Origin: CAYOEJ01 sp964403015
Lineage (GTDB): Bacteria; Actinomycetota; Actinomycetes; Actinomycetales; Actinomycetaceae
Length of the DNA: 27,563 bases
Direction: 5' to 3'
Assembly (NCBI GenBank): GCA_964403015.1
Contig: CAYOEJ010000022.1
Location: 1 to 27,563, forward strand
Shown here: in pieces, positions 15,389 to 23,369 of the stretch
How the letters are laid out: each line of letters starts with the position of its first letter
Position numbering within the stretch: position 1 is the stretch's first letter
The notes under the pieces: model-generated
Database searches by the model: none
Told to the model about the DNA's origin: nothing
The model's input: only the letters and a program-made list of their open reading frames with translations
Made by a program: the position numbers and the translations under genes

Positions 15389-17178
15389 TGAGCCGCGAGG
15401 TCTCACAATCCACTCAAACGCCACAGTCCGCCTCAGTATCAGCAGCAGAAAACCTTCCTCCCGTCTATCCGCAGCGCGCTGCGTGGGGTACGGCTGGTTC
15501 ACTGCGCGCATGGCAGGCCGCGGCGCTTGAGCAGTACCTTGCCAGCATGCCGCGCGACTTCCTGGCGGTGGCAACTCCGGGCGCTGGTAAGACGACCTTT
15601 GCGTTGCGGGTTGCAACGGAACTCATGGCGCGCAGGGCAGTGGCGGAGATCGTCGTCGTCTGCCCAACCGAACACCTGAAGTATCAGTGGGCGGAAGCAG
15701 CAGCCCGAGTAGGTCTCAAGCTCGACCCTGATTTCTCGAACTCCCAGACGGGCTTGGGGGCGTCATTCAATGGAGCGTGCGTCACGTATGCCCAAGTGGC
15801 TCGAGCTCCCATGTTTCATCGCCACCGCACGTCCTACCGTTCGACTTTGGTGATTCTCGACGAAGTCCACCACGGCGGCGACGCCTTGAGCTGGGGTGAC
15901 GCGATCAAAGTTGCGTTTGATCCCGCTAAGCATCGCCTGTCATTAACCGGTACTCCTTTCCGGTCGGATACCGCTGCGATTCCGTTTGTCACGTATGAGC
16001 CGGACGGTGATGGTGTCTACCGATCGAAAGCAGATTACGTCTACGGATACGCGGAAGCGCTGCGTGACTTTGTGGTGCGGCCCGTGATGTTCATGTCCTA
16101 TTCCGGACAGATGCAATGGCAGACCAAGCATGGGGACGTCATGTCGGCCACGCTTGGTGAGCCTCTCACTAAGGATATGACCGCGCAGGCGTGGCGGACC
16201 GCGCTCAATCCCGAGGGTGAGTGGATACAGGCCGTTCTTGAGGCTGCTGATGAGCGGCTGAGCGTGGTGCGCCGGCACGTTCCTGACGCCGGTGGCCTTG
16301 TTATTGCCACCGACCACAAGACGGCGCGCGCATACGCGGCGTTGCTGGCTGCCATTTCTGGTGAACAGCCCACGGTTGTCCTGTCCGACGACGAAGGTGC
16401 CTCTGAGCGCATTGCGGAGTTTGCCGGGACAGATTCGCGATGGATGGTCGCGGTGCGCATGGTTTCTGAAGGCGTGGACGTGCCGAGATTGTGCGTGGGC
16501 GTGTATGCAACGTCTGCTGCTACGCCGCTTTTCTTCGCGCAGGCGATTGGGCGTTTTGTGCGTGCGCGCAAGCGTGGGGAGACGGCGTCGGTATTCCTTC
16601 CGTCAGTACCAAATCTTCTTGTGCTCGCGGGCGAACTCGAAGCCCAACGAGACCACGCGTTGAACCAGACTGAGTCCGACGACGACGGTCTGGACGACGC
16701 TGCGCTTGCCGAAGCGAATCGTGAAGAGAAGGCCTCCGATGAGCTCGGCGGCCCCGGCTACCAGGCGCTTTCCGCGGACGCGACGTTTGATCGCGTTGTG
16801 TTTGATGGGGATGACTTTGGTTCGTGGGCTGAGGTTGGCTCGGACGAGGAAGCTGATTTCCTAGGCATCCCGGGTTTACTAGAACCTGATGAGGTTGCCA
16901 CGCTGCTCCGCCAGCACCAGGCGTCGCAACAGTCGGGCAAGAAGAGCGCTGCGGGTGGGGCAGAGCGGCCCGTGCTTGACTCGCGCAAGCGGCGCGAGCA
17001 GCGCAAAGCGCTGTCCTCGATGGTGGCGGCCTATGCGACAAAGACCGGAAGGCCGCACGCCCTGATACACACCGATTTGCGTCAGGCCTGTGGTGGACCC
17101 GAGGTTGCTCGAGCCTCGCTCGAACAGATTGAGGCTCGTATCGAGAAGCTCCAGAAGTGGTTCGTCGGCCGGCGGTAG
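15388..17178 (+). CDS. DEAD/DEAH-box (superfamily 2) helicase
   Basis: The 596-residue protein is an SF2 helicase or translocase. Motif I (ATPGAGKT) is at 62-69, motif Ia near 91-97 (VCPTEHLKY), motif II DEVHH at 158-162 and motif III SLTGTP at 185-190. The second RecA-like lobe has GGLVIATDHKTA near 302-313 and motif VI QAIGRFVRAR at 385-394. After about 420 the sequence turns acidic and Glu/Asp/Ala-rich. It ends in a basic segment (DSRKRREQRKALSS) and a small C-terminal helical domain. The DEVHH box and the layout are closer to UvrB/RecG/type III restriction-like SF2 enzymes than to RNA DEAD-box proteins, so DNA is the likelier substrate. The GTG start overlaps the DUF3039 stop. The specific role is unknown. 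Confidence 0.88.
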   Translation: MSREVSQSTQTPQSASVSAAENLPPVYPQRAAWGTAGSLRAWQAAALEQYLASMPRDFLAVATPGAGKTTFALRVATELMARRAVAEIVVVCPTEHLKYQWAEAAARVGLKLDPDFSNSQTGLGASFNGACVTYAQVARAPMFHRHRTSYRSTLVILDEVHHGGDALSWGDAIKVAFDPAKHRLSLTGTPFRSDTAAIPFVTYEPDGDGVYRSKADYVYGYAEALRDFVVRPVMFMSYSGQMQWQTKHGDVMSATLGEPLTKDMTAQAWRTALNPEGEWIQAVLEAADERLSVVRRHVPDAGGLVIATDHKTARAYAALLAAISGEQPTVVLSDDEGASERIAEFAGTDSRWMVAVRMVSEGVDVPRLCVGVYATSAATPLFFAQAIGRFVRARKRGETASVFLPSVPNLLVLAGELEAQRDHALNQTESDDDGLDDAALAEANREEKASDELGGPGYQALSADATFDRVVFDGDDFGSWAEVGSDEEADFLGIPGLLEPDEVATLLRQHQASQQSGKKSAAGGAERPVLDSRKRREQRKALSSMVAAYATKTGRPHALIHTDLRQACGGPEVARASLEQIEARIEKLQKWFVGRR

Positions 17179-17280
17179 GGCTGGAATTTTCGCACCAGGA
17201 CCTGCCTATTCAACCCAACAACAAACACTGTGGTAACAGGTGGTTGCGGTCGACGACGGCGTGCCAGGTGTGAGAGTCGA

Positions 17281-18219
17281 TCAACGGGATGGGACTCGGT
17301 CCAGGACAGGCTTGATGTTAAAAGCGAGGCGAAGGACTGGCAATCTGAATAGCCAGGCAGCAACGCACGACAGCGCGAGTACAACTGAACCGATCACGGC
17401 AAAACCCACCCATGCAGAAGGCCAATGTGGCCACAATGGTGCGATCAGAAGCCCAATTTGCCAGTGGAGCACGTAGATCTCGAGGGAGTTCTGACCGAGC
17501 CAAACGAATGGGCGAGACGCTGCGAGCGAGGAGAGCTGAACGGCGAGGACGATCCCTGCCGCAATGGCGAGCAGTGACAGAGCCTGAATGAGCGGTGGAG
17601 TAACAGAACTCGGAAGCGCCGAGTAGTAGCACGCTCCAAGGCCAGCAAGAACGGCGAGGCCAGCAATCGGGGAGCGGGCCCATGTCTTGATGTAGTGACG
17701 AAGCGGGCTAATGGCAATGCCCGCAAAGAAGTAGGGCGCGAAGCTGAGGCTTCTTCCGAGCCAGCTAGGACCCTCAACATAGACAGCGGCGAGCATCGCC
17801 AAGGCGAAAAGGAGCCAGCCCGGAATTCGTAGCCATGCAGCCAAGGCCGCTACGAGGTTGTAACAGAGGAGATAAAGAAGGAACCAGAGGTAAGAAATGG
17901 TTGTGAGTGCGCCGATATCGGTGATGTCAGATCCGCGTGCAGTATTGATGACGTTCCATAGGAGCAACGGCCAGCCGATCGTCAGGATCTTGTTCCATGT
18001 GAACGCCCTCGGGCCGCGCCGCATCGACAGCGGTACGAAGTAACCGGCAATAAAGAAGAGTGCCGGAAGGTAAAACGGCGCCATGAAACTATTGAAAGTC
18101 AGCGCCCAGTCCGGTTGCCCGCCCAATGATGCGGAGGCGAAGAATCGGATGTGAACGGCGACGACGAATAACACTGCGATGCCGCGTAAGACATCGGGCC
18201 ATGTTTCACGTCGTCCCAT
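17281..18219 (-). CDS. Acyltransferase family 3 membrane protein
   Basis: The 312-residue protein fits the acyltransferase-3 family (OafA/fucose 4-O-acetylase-like). These multi-pass membrane enzymes move acyl groups, often acetyl, onto extracytoplasmic sugars or wall polymers. The N-terminus WPDVLRGIAVLFVVAVHI carries the conserved Arg and the likely catalytic His. It is followed by a loop and FYLPALFFIAGYFVPLSMRRG, then about eight further hydrophobic segments to LNSLEIYVLHWQIGLLIAPLWP (NSLEIYVLHW is typical). The protein ends in a short basic tail. At 312 residues it is the short form, lacking a C-terminal SGNH domain. It lies 40 bases downstream of pncB on the same strand and could be cotranscribed, although the functions are unrelated. 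The acceptor is unknown. Confidence 0.82.
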   Translation of the reverse strand: MGRRETWPDVLRGIAVLFVVAVHIRFFASASLGGQPDWALTFNSFMAPFYLPALFFIAGYFVPLSMRRGPRAFTWNKILTIGWPLLLWNVINTARGSDITDIGALTTISYLWFLLYLLCYNLVAALAAWLRIPGWLLFALAMLAAVYVEGPSWLGRSLSFAPYFFAGIAISPLRHYIKTWARSPIAGLAVLAGLGACYYSALPSSVTPPLIQALSLLAIAAGIVLAVQLSSLAASRPFVWLGQNSLEIYVLHWQIGLLIAPLWPHWPSAWVGFAVIGSVVLALSCVAAWLFRLPVLRLAFNIKPVLDRVPSR

Positions 18220-18259
18220 TCTTCACATCCGATTCTGGGGACCAGAGGTCGCGGTGGGC

Positions 18260-19615
18260 CTAGTCGTCGCCTTCCCAGATGTCAACGAACTCGGTTGGAA
18301 TTCCCGGCTCACCCTCCGATAGGCGCCACGCGGCGTAGGGGAGGGCTGCTCGCGAATTGCGGTGCTGTTCAGCGGCACGAGCCAGCGAGTCGGGCTGCAT
18401 GTATTCGCGAGCGATTTCGCCTCCGGAAACGAGCTTGACCTGAAGCGGACGAGCATTGTGCTGCTTGAGGTATTCAAGCCCGTCCTCCCAGGTCTCTGCC
18501 GAGACAACGATCTCCGCGGTAGCGCGGCCGGTGACGTCGTGGGTACGACCCGCAACCTTAAGGCCTCCAACGGAAGCTTTCGATTCGGACTTCTTCGCAA
18601 CTTCTTTCCAACCGCCGTCGTCGGTCTCGCGAGAAACCAGCTTGTAAACAAGCTGAGCCGTGGGATGTCCGGAGCCGGTGACGACCCGCGTTCCAACGCC
18701 GTAGGAGTCCACGGGCGCTGCGTTCAGGGCTGCGATGGCGTACTCGTCGAGGTCCGAGGTGACGGTGATCTTCGTGGAAGTTGCGCCGAGGTCGTCGAGC
18801 TGCTTGCGAACCTGGAAGGCCTGGGCGACCAGGTCACCCGAATCGAGACGGACAGCGCCAAGCTCACCACCGGCGTCGCGAGCAGCCTTCACGGCAATCT
18901 CGACACCGTTCGTGACATCGTAGGTGTCGACTAGCAGGGTGGTATCAGGGCCCATCGAGGCAACCTGAGCGGCGAAAGCTTCTTCTTCAGAATCGTGCAG
19001 GAGAGTGAAGGAGTGTGCTGCCGTGCCGATGGCGTTGATCCCATAGCTGCGACCGCCCTCGAGATTTGAGGTCCCAACGAAACCGCCAACCACGGATGCG
19101 CGGGCCGCAGCGACTGCCGCATCCTCGTGCATGCGTCGGGCGCCCATCTCGAGGCAGGGGCGGTCGTGAGCGGCGATAGTCATGCGGGATGCTGCTGTTG
19201 CGACCGCCGAGTCGTAATTGAGGATGGACAGGATCACGGTTTCGAGCAATACGCACTCGGCAAATGTGCCCGTGACGGTCATGAGCGGTGAACCGGGGAA
19301 GTAGCACTCGCCCTCGGCATAGCCGTAAATATCGCCCGAGAACTTGTAGTTCGCGAGAAACTCGAGCGTTTCCTCGCCCACGATTCCCGCCTCGCGAAGG
19401 TAGGCAATTTCTTCCTCGCCGAAGGTGAAACGTTCTAGAGCCTCCAGCACGCGCGCGGTACCTGCGACAACGCCGTAGCGCCGCTGACCCGGTAGGCGCC
19501 TACCGAAAACTTCAAATACCGACTTGCGGTTAGCCATTCCTGAGGCCATGGCGGACTCAATCATGGTCAGTTCATACATATCCGTGAGTAGAGCGCTGCT
19601 CATCTTTGAATTCAT
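18260..19615 (-). CDS. pncB: Nicotinate phosphoribosyltransferase
   Basis: This 451-residue enzyme makes nicotinate mononucleotide from nicotinate and PRPP with ATP, the entry step of the Preiss-Handler NAD salvage pathway. The N-terminus SSALLTDMYELTM is the family hallmark. Other conserved segments are GARRMHEDAAVAAARA, the GFVGTSNLE turn, LLVDTYDV, GAVRLDSGDL (phosphate/ribose binding) and SYGVGTRVVTGSGHP. The length is normal. The start at 19615 is supported by a TAACGT hexamer exactly 6 bp upstream with ATGACA 18 bp before it; an in-frame ATG four codons later is the alternative. It is divergent from clpS, the same arrangement as Rv1330c and Rv1331 in M. tuberculosis. Confidence 0.95.
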   Translation of the reverse strand: MNSKMSSALLTDMYELTMIESAMASGMANRKSVFEVFGRRLPGQRRYGVVAGTARVLEALERFTFGEEEIAYLREAGIVGEETLEFLANYKFSGDIYGYAEGECYFPGSPLMTVTGTFAECVLLETVILSILNYDSAVATAASRMTIAAHDRPCLEMGARRMHEDAAVAAARASVVGGFVGTSNLEGGRSYGINAIGTAAHSFTLLHDSEEEAFAAQVASMGPDTTLLVDTYDVTNGVEIAVKAARDAGGELGAVRLDSGDLVAQAFQVRKQLDDLGATSTKITVTSDLDEYAIAALNAAPVDSYGVGTRVVTGSGHPTAQLVYKLVSRETDDGGWKEVAKKSESKASVGGLKVAGRTHDVTGRATAEIVVSAETWEDGLEYLKQHNARPLQVKLVSGGEIAREYMQPDSLARAAEQHRNSRAALPYAAWRLSEGEPGIPTEFVDIWEGDD

Positions 19616-19621
19616 GAAACA

Positions 19622-19651
19622 ACGTTATGCCGCGCACCACTAAAATGTCAT
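19622..19651 (-). promoter_or_regulatory. Leaderless promoter of pncB
   Basis: On the minus strand ATGACA (19651-19646), an 18-bp spacer, TAACGT (19627-19622), then 6 bases to the ATG. Five of six -35 bases match the consensus. I saw no convincing NrtR or NiaR operator palindrome in the 87-bp divergent region. Confidence 0.55.
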
Positions 19652-19690
19652 CTTTACGGCCTAAATCTGCCGGTATAAACCCGTTTCGCG

Positions 19691-19696
19691 TAGACT
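19691..19696 (+). promoter_or_regulatory. -10 hexamer of a leaderless promoter (clpS)
   Basis: TAGACT followed by 6 bases and the ATG at 19703. No good -35 is seen. This promoter probably drives the clpS-to-phosphodiesterase gene run. Confidence 0.55.
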
Positions 19697-19702
19697 CATC
19701 GC

Positions 19703-19999
19703 ATGTCCCAATCTTCACCGAATCCCAGTTCAGTTGAGGAGGAGAACCTCGCTCCCTCGATTAATTGGCGCACGGTCGTGCACAACGATCCCATCAACCT
19801 GATGAGCTACGTGCAGTGGGTTTTCGAAAGTTACTTCGGTATGGACACGGCCTTGGCTCACGCGAAGATGCTTCAAGTGCACCGGAAGGGGCGCGCTGTC
19901 GTTTCCAACGGGCAGCGCGAGCAGATGGAGAAAGACGCGCAGGCGATGCACACTTACGGTCTCCACGCGACGATCGAGCCGCAGGAAGACGCCGCGTAA
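19703..19999 (+). CDS. clpS: ATP-dependent Clp protease adaptor ClpS
   Basis: The 98-residue adaptor binds N-degron substrates and delivers them to ClpC/ClpA with ClpP. After a flexible N-terminus (1-22) the core begins NWRTVVHNDPINLMSYVQWVF. The NDPxN-type segment and following helix form the N-degron pocket. It continues with ALAHAKMLQVHRKGRAVVSNG, where the conserved H-x-x-G-x-A motif appears, and ends in QAMHTYGLHATIEPQ. The length is typical. It lies 16 bases before the DUF2017 gene, with which it is commonly paired in actinobacteria. Confidence 0.95.
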   Translation: MSQSSPNPSSVEEENLAPSINWRTVVHNDPINLMSYVQWVFESYFGMDTALAHAKMLQVHRKGRAVVSNGQREQMEKDAQAMHTYGLHATIEPQEDAA

Positions 20000-20015
20000 G
20001 CGACGGTGATTTAAC

Positions 20016-20813
20016 ATGATGGCTTTCCGAATGACTCGCGGGGGATACCTCGCGAACGCGAGCTACGAAGAACGTCAGATGATGTCTGGTCTGGCCAGAG
20101 ACGTCATTTTTATCCTTGGATCCGACATCAATCGAGAGATCGAGCGTCGTGAAGAAATAGAAGCAGCCGACGATCCGCTTGCCGCACTTGAAGCGGAGTT
20201 TGCGGGTTGGGACGCCTCTCGCTGGGAAGACGATAGTTGGGACGACGACGGTTGGGACGACGCCGGCGCCACTGGCACGTCCGATGCGGCCGGGAACTCC
20301 TCGACTTACGACCCTAGGTCGGGCACCGAGACGGGCAGCTCTCCTGACGCCAGTCCGTACGACGATCACCACATGCCCCTCGACGACGCCCTCGAAAATC
20401 TCTTGCCAGACATGAGTGAGGATCCCGATGCGGCAAACGAGCTCAGAAAGCTGACTGAAGAATCAGTTGCAGGCGCGAAGATCGAAAACCTCGTAACGCT
20501 ATACGAAGGCCTGGCAGCCGTTCCCGAGGATTCTGATCGGATCGAGGTCACGAATGAAGACGCGGGCGCATGGATGTCGGCAATGAACGACATTCGCCTC
20601 GTCCTAGCTGCACGTCTTGAGATCAGTGACGACGACGCCGCCAACGCAATATACGAGCGTGCGGGATTGTTCACTTCGTCCTACTCGCGTCACGACGGTG
20701 ACCTGCCAGAGATTGAAACACCTCAGGATATGATGGCCGTTCTCTACGCCATGATTACCTGGTGGCAAGAGTCACTGGTAGGAGCGGTTCGCAATAAGAC
20801 TTTACGTCGGTAA
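20016..20813 (+). CDS. DUF2017 family protein with acidic Trp-rich insert
   Basis: This 265-residue protein has the DUF2017 pattern: an N-terminal segment FRMTRGGYLANASYEERQMMSGLARDVIFIL, and a helical C-terminal part (about 120-265) with ITNEDAGAWMSAMNDIRLVLAARLEI and a closing MAVLYAMITWWQESL. The function is unknown; the gene regularly sits between clpS and murI in actinobacteria (Rv1332 in M. tuberculosis). The window's copy has a low-complexity insert at about 60-115. It has W-[DE]-D repeats (WDAS, WEDD, WDDD, WDDA), then a Gly/Ser/Thr/Asp-rich tract. Two start codons are adjacent (20016 and 20019), and the ribosome binding site is weak. No membrane segment is seen. Confidence 0.82.
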   Translation: MMAFRMTRGGYLANASYEERQMMSGLARDVIFILGSDINREIERREEIEAADDPLAALEAEFAGWDASRWEDDSWDDDGWDDAGATGTSDAAGNSSTYDPRSGTETGSSPDASPYDDHHMPLDDALENLLPDMSEDPDAANELRKLTEESVAGAKIENLVTLYEGLAAVPEDSDRIEVTNEDAGAWMSAMNDIRLVLAARLEISDDDAANAIYERAGLFTSSYSRHDGDLPEIETPQDMMAVLYAMITWWQESLVGAVRNKTLRR

Positions 20814-20816
20814 GCT
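20811..20816 (+). promoter_or_regulatory. Possible internal -10 before murI
   Basis: TAAGCT overlaps the DUF2017 stop codon and lies 7 bases before the murI ATG. This is one base longer than the 6-bp spacing at the other genes. It could allow an extra leaderless murI transcript. Confidence 0.25.
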
Positions 20817-20823
20817 TCGTTCC

Positions 20824-21663
20824 ATGAATGATGCACCAATTGGCGTCTTCGACTCTGGCGTCGGAGGTCTGACGGTTGCTCGTGCAATCATTGACCAGCT
20901 CCCCAACGAATCCATCACCTATATCGGTGATACGGCAAACTGCCCTTATGGCCCGCGAGCGATCGCGGAGGTCCGCCAACTCGCGTTAGGTGTGATGGAT
21001 CGACTCGTTGAGTCGGGTGTGAAGATGCTGGTCATCGCATGTAACTCTGCAAGCGCCGCCGTGCTGCATGACGCGCGCGAGCGATACACCATCGGTGAAG
21101 GCATTCCGGTAGTCGAAGTGATCCAGCCAGCCGTACGTAGTGCCGTGCGTGCAACCCAAAACAAGCGCATCGGCGTCATCGGTACGGAAGCAACGATTGG
21201 CTCACGTGCGTATGACGATTCGTTTGCGGCAGCTCCGGATCTGACCGTAACCACAGCCGCATGCCCGCGTTTTGTAGAGTTTGCAGAGTCGGGAGTCACG
21301 ACGGGTGCGGAGTTGCTCGAGCTGGCCGAGGAGTATCTCGCTCCCATTCGTGAAGCCGAGGTCGATACGCTCGTGCTCGGTTGTACGCATTACCCCTTCC
21401 TCAAAGGTGTTATTTCCTACGTGATGGGGGATCAGGTCATCCTCGTCTCGTCTGCGGACGAGACAGCCAAAGACGTTTACCGCGAACTTACGGCTCACAA
21501 CATGCTTCGCAGCCCCGACGCCGGAGCACCCGAGTATTCGTTCAATGTCACGGGAAATGCTGAGGACTTTGGTGTGCTCGCTCGCCGATTCTTAGGTCCT
21601 AAGGTGACTCCTGTAACCAAGTTAGACGACGATACTCCGATCCAAAACAAGGAGAAATCATGA
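20824..21663 (+). CDS. murI: Glutamate racemase
   Basis: This 279-residue cytoplasmic enzyme converts L-glutamate to D-glutamate for peptidoglycan. Both catalytic cysteines are present: Cys73 in ACNSASAA and Cys187 in GCTHYPFL. The N-terminal FDSGVGGLTVAR (9-20) with Asp10-Ser11, GDTANCPYG near 36 and the His in GCTHYP are the other signature residues. The length is normal. It begins 10 bases after DUF2017, and its TGA overlaps the ATG of the MBL-fold gene (ATGA at 21660-21663), so translation of the pair is coupled. Confidence 0.97.
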   Translation: MNDAPIGVFDSGVGGLTVARAIIDQLPNESITYIGDTANCPYGPRAIAEVRQLALGVMDRLVESGVKMLVIACNSASAAVLHDARERYTIGEGIPVVEVIQPAVRSAVRATQNKRIGVIGTEATIGSRAYDDSFAAAPDLTVTTAACPRFVEFAESGVTTGAELLELAEEYLAPIREAEVDTLVLGCTHYPFLKGVISYVMGDQVILVSSADETAKDVYRELTAHNMLRSPDAGAPEYSFNVTGNAEDFGVLARRFLGPKVTPVTKLDDDTPIQNKEKS

Positions 21664-22457
21664 AGCTAACGATCATTGGCTGCTGCGGGTCGATGTCCGG
21701 TAAGGAATCGCCGTCGTCGGCCTACTTAGTGCAAGCTGAAGGCGCGGACGAAACCGGGCTAGTACGCACCTGGTCGATCATTCTCGACTTCGGTTCGGGG
21801 GCGATGGGGCAGTCGGTCAACTACTGCGACCCCGCGCTTGTTGACGCTATGATTTTCTCCCACTTCCACGCGGATCATTGTGTGGACATCGTGGGCATGC
21901 AGGTCTACCGGCGCTGGTACCCGGAAGGTCCGCTCCCGTGTCTTCCCGTCTATTCGCCGACTGATGGCGCCGAGCGACTACGCGGTATTTCAGCCGATGC
22001 ACCGGATGAAGATTACTCGGCAGAGTTCGACTTCAATCTGGTTCGCCCCGGCGACGTCATTGAGATTGGTCCTTTTGCCATCGAGTTCTTTGAAGCGTGG
22101 CACACGATTACCACGGTCGCGGTGCGGGTGACGGGTCCGTCGTCGAAGGATCCAGCGAAGCGGGTGACGCTGACCTATACGGGAGACACGGATTATGTCT
22201 CGACCGTTGTCGACGCCGCGCGCGACGCTGATCTTCTGCTTTCTGAAGCCGCGTTCGAAGAGGGCCGCGATACCGCGGAAGGCGTTCACCTGACAGGTTT
22301 GAAAGCTGGCCGCCTCGCGCAGGAAGCCGGAGCGAAGCGTTTGTTGCTCACGCATTTGCAGCCGTGGACCAGCCCGCGAAAGACCGCTTCCGACGCGAAA
22401 TCCGCTTACGACGGCGACATAACGGTTGTCTCGGCGGGCGACACTTACGAGATTTAG
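21660..22457 (+). CDS. MBL-fold hydrolase, likely cyclic-nucleotide phosphodiesterase (Rv1339-like)
   Basis: The 265-residue protein is a metallo-beta-lactamase-fold enzyme. The metal-binding motif HFHADH is at 68-73 (His68, His70, Asp72, His73). Further ligands are expected at His144 (EAWHTITT region), Asp in YTGDTDYV and His in LLLTHLQPW. The N-terminus MKLTIIGCCGSMSGKESPSSAYLV is typical of the group. Position between murI and rph matches Rv1339 of M. tuberculosis, reported as an atypical phosphodiesterase that lowers cAMP; cyclic-nucleotide hydrolysis is therefore the best guess but is inferred from synteny and fold. Related RNase Z enzymes are an alternative, though the length is short for them. 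It overlaps murI by 4 bases and is followed by the first assembly gap. Confidence 0.87.
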   Translation: MKLTIIGCCGSMSGKESPSSAYLVQAEGADETGLVRTWSIILDFGSGAMGQSVNYCDPALVDAMIFSHFHADHCVDIVGMQVYRRWYPEGPLPCLPVYSPTDGAERLRGISADAPDEDYSAEFDFNLVRPGDVIEIGPFAIEFFEAWHTITTVAVRVTGPSSKDPAKRVTLTYTGDTDYVSTVVDAARDADLLLSEAAFEEGRDTAEGVHLTGLKAGRLAQEAGAKRLLLTHLQPWTSPRKTASDAKSAYDGDITVVSAGDTYEI

Positions 22458-22503
22458 CGCTACGAGGTTGAGGGGACCGCGGCGTGCGGTTGCGTGCCGG
22501 TGC

Positions 22504-22603
22504 NNNNNNNNNNNNNNNNNNNNNNNNNNNNNNNNNNNNNNNNNNNNNNNNNNNNNNNNNNNNNNNNNNNNNNNNNNNNNNNNNNNNNNNNNNNNNNNNN
22601 NNN
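22504..22603. other. Assembly gap (100 N)
   Basis: Exactly 100 undetermined bases between the phosphodiesterase gene and rph. The round size suggests a placeholder gap of unknown true length. Reading frames that cross it are not real. The rph -35 element, if any, is hidden here. Confidence 0.98.
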
Positions 22604-22610
22604 GGCGCGG

Positions 22611-22616
22611 TAGGCT
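22611..22616 (+). promoter_or_regulatory. -10 hexamer of a leaderless promoter (rph)
   Basis: TAGGCT followed by 6 bases and the ATG at 22623. It suggests that rph-rdgB has its own promoter, separate from the clpS-murI run. Confidence 0.55.
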
Positions 22617-22622
22617 TGACCT

Positions 22623-23369
22623 ATGACTACTGATTTTTCTCGTGCCGATGGCCGCGCTACCGATGAGCTTCGCGATGTTCGCATTACCCGTAACTATCTT
22701 TCCCAGGGTGAGGGCAGCGTGCTCGTCGAGTTTGGTGACACGAAGGTATTGTGCGTGGCGTCGTTTACAGACGGTGTGCCGCGCTGGCGCCAAGGTTCCG
22801 GTCTTGGATGGGTGACGTCGGAGTATGCGATGCTGCCACGGGCGACGAACTCGCGCTCCCAGCGTGAGTCCATTAAGGGAAAGATCGGCGGTAGGACACA
22901 CGAGATTTCCCGCCTGATTGGACGGTCGCTGCGTGCGGTGGTGGATTACGCAGCACTCGGTGAGAATTCGATTGTTCTCGACTGCGATGTTTTACAAGCA
23001 GATGGTGGCACCCGTACCGCATCTATCACTGGCGCATACGTCGCGCTCGCAGACGCCGTTGCTTGGGGAATCAAGCAAGGCCACATCAAGCCGCGCGCTG
23101 GAAAGCCGGTGCTTCACGACACGGTGAGTGCTGTGTCCGTTGGGATTGTTGACGGGGTTCCGTGCCTTGACCTTCCCTATGAAGAGGACGTTCGCGCAGA
23201 GACAGACATGAATGTTGTGATGACTGGCTCGGGTAAGTTCATCGAGGTTCAGGGCACAGCTGAAGAACAGCCCTTTGATCGTGCGGAGCTCGGTGCATTG
23301 CTGGATCTCGCTGAGAAGGGCACGCGCGAACTCACTGACATCCAGAAGCAGGCATTGGCTAATGACTGA
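22623..23369 (+). CDS. rph: Ribonuclease PH
   Basis: The 248-residue enzyme is a phosphate-dependent 3'-5' exoribonuclease that trims tRNA and other RNA 3' ends and works as a hexameric ring. Signature segments are RADGRATDELRDVRI at the N-terminus, GDTKVLCVASF, the RNA/phosphate site RTHEISRLIGRSLR, and DCDVLQADGGTRTASITGAYVAL. The C-terminal region holds CLDLPYEEDVRAETDMNVVMTGSGKFIEVQGTAE. The length is normal and all core motifs are present. The start at 22623 is supported by the leaderless -10. The end overlaps the start of rdgB by 8 bases. Confidence 0.97.
   Translation: MTTDFSRADGRATDELRDVRITRNYLSQGEGSVLVEFGDTKVLCVASFTDGVPRWRQGSGLGWVTSEYAMLPRATNSRSQRESIKGKIGGRTHEISRLIGRSLRAVVDYAALGENSIVLDCDVLQADGGTRTASITGAYVALADAVAWGIKQGHIKPRAGKPVLHDTVSAVSVGIVDGVPCLDLPYEEDVRAETDMNVVMTGSGKFIEVQGTAEEQPFDRAELGALLDLAEKGTRELTDIQKQALAND

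Noticed and set aside
17179..17280. Possible gene remnant between the helicase and acyltransferase genes
   Set aside because: A short minus-strand frame there reads like a protein end (DSHTWHAVVDRNHL), but it is under 30 codons, has no recognisable family, and no repeats or inverted ends suggest a mobile element.
21990..22901. Minus-strand frame of 303 codons crossing the first gap
   Set aside because: It is created by the run of N and by antisense sequence of the phosphodiesterase and rph genes.
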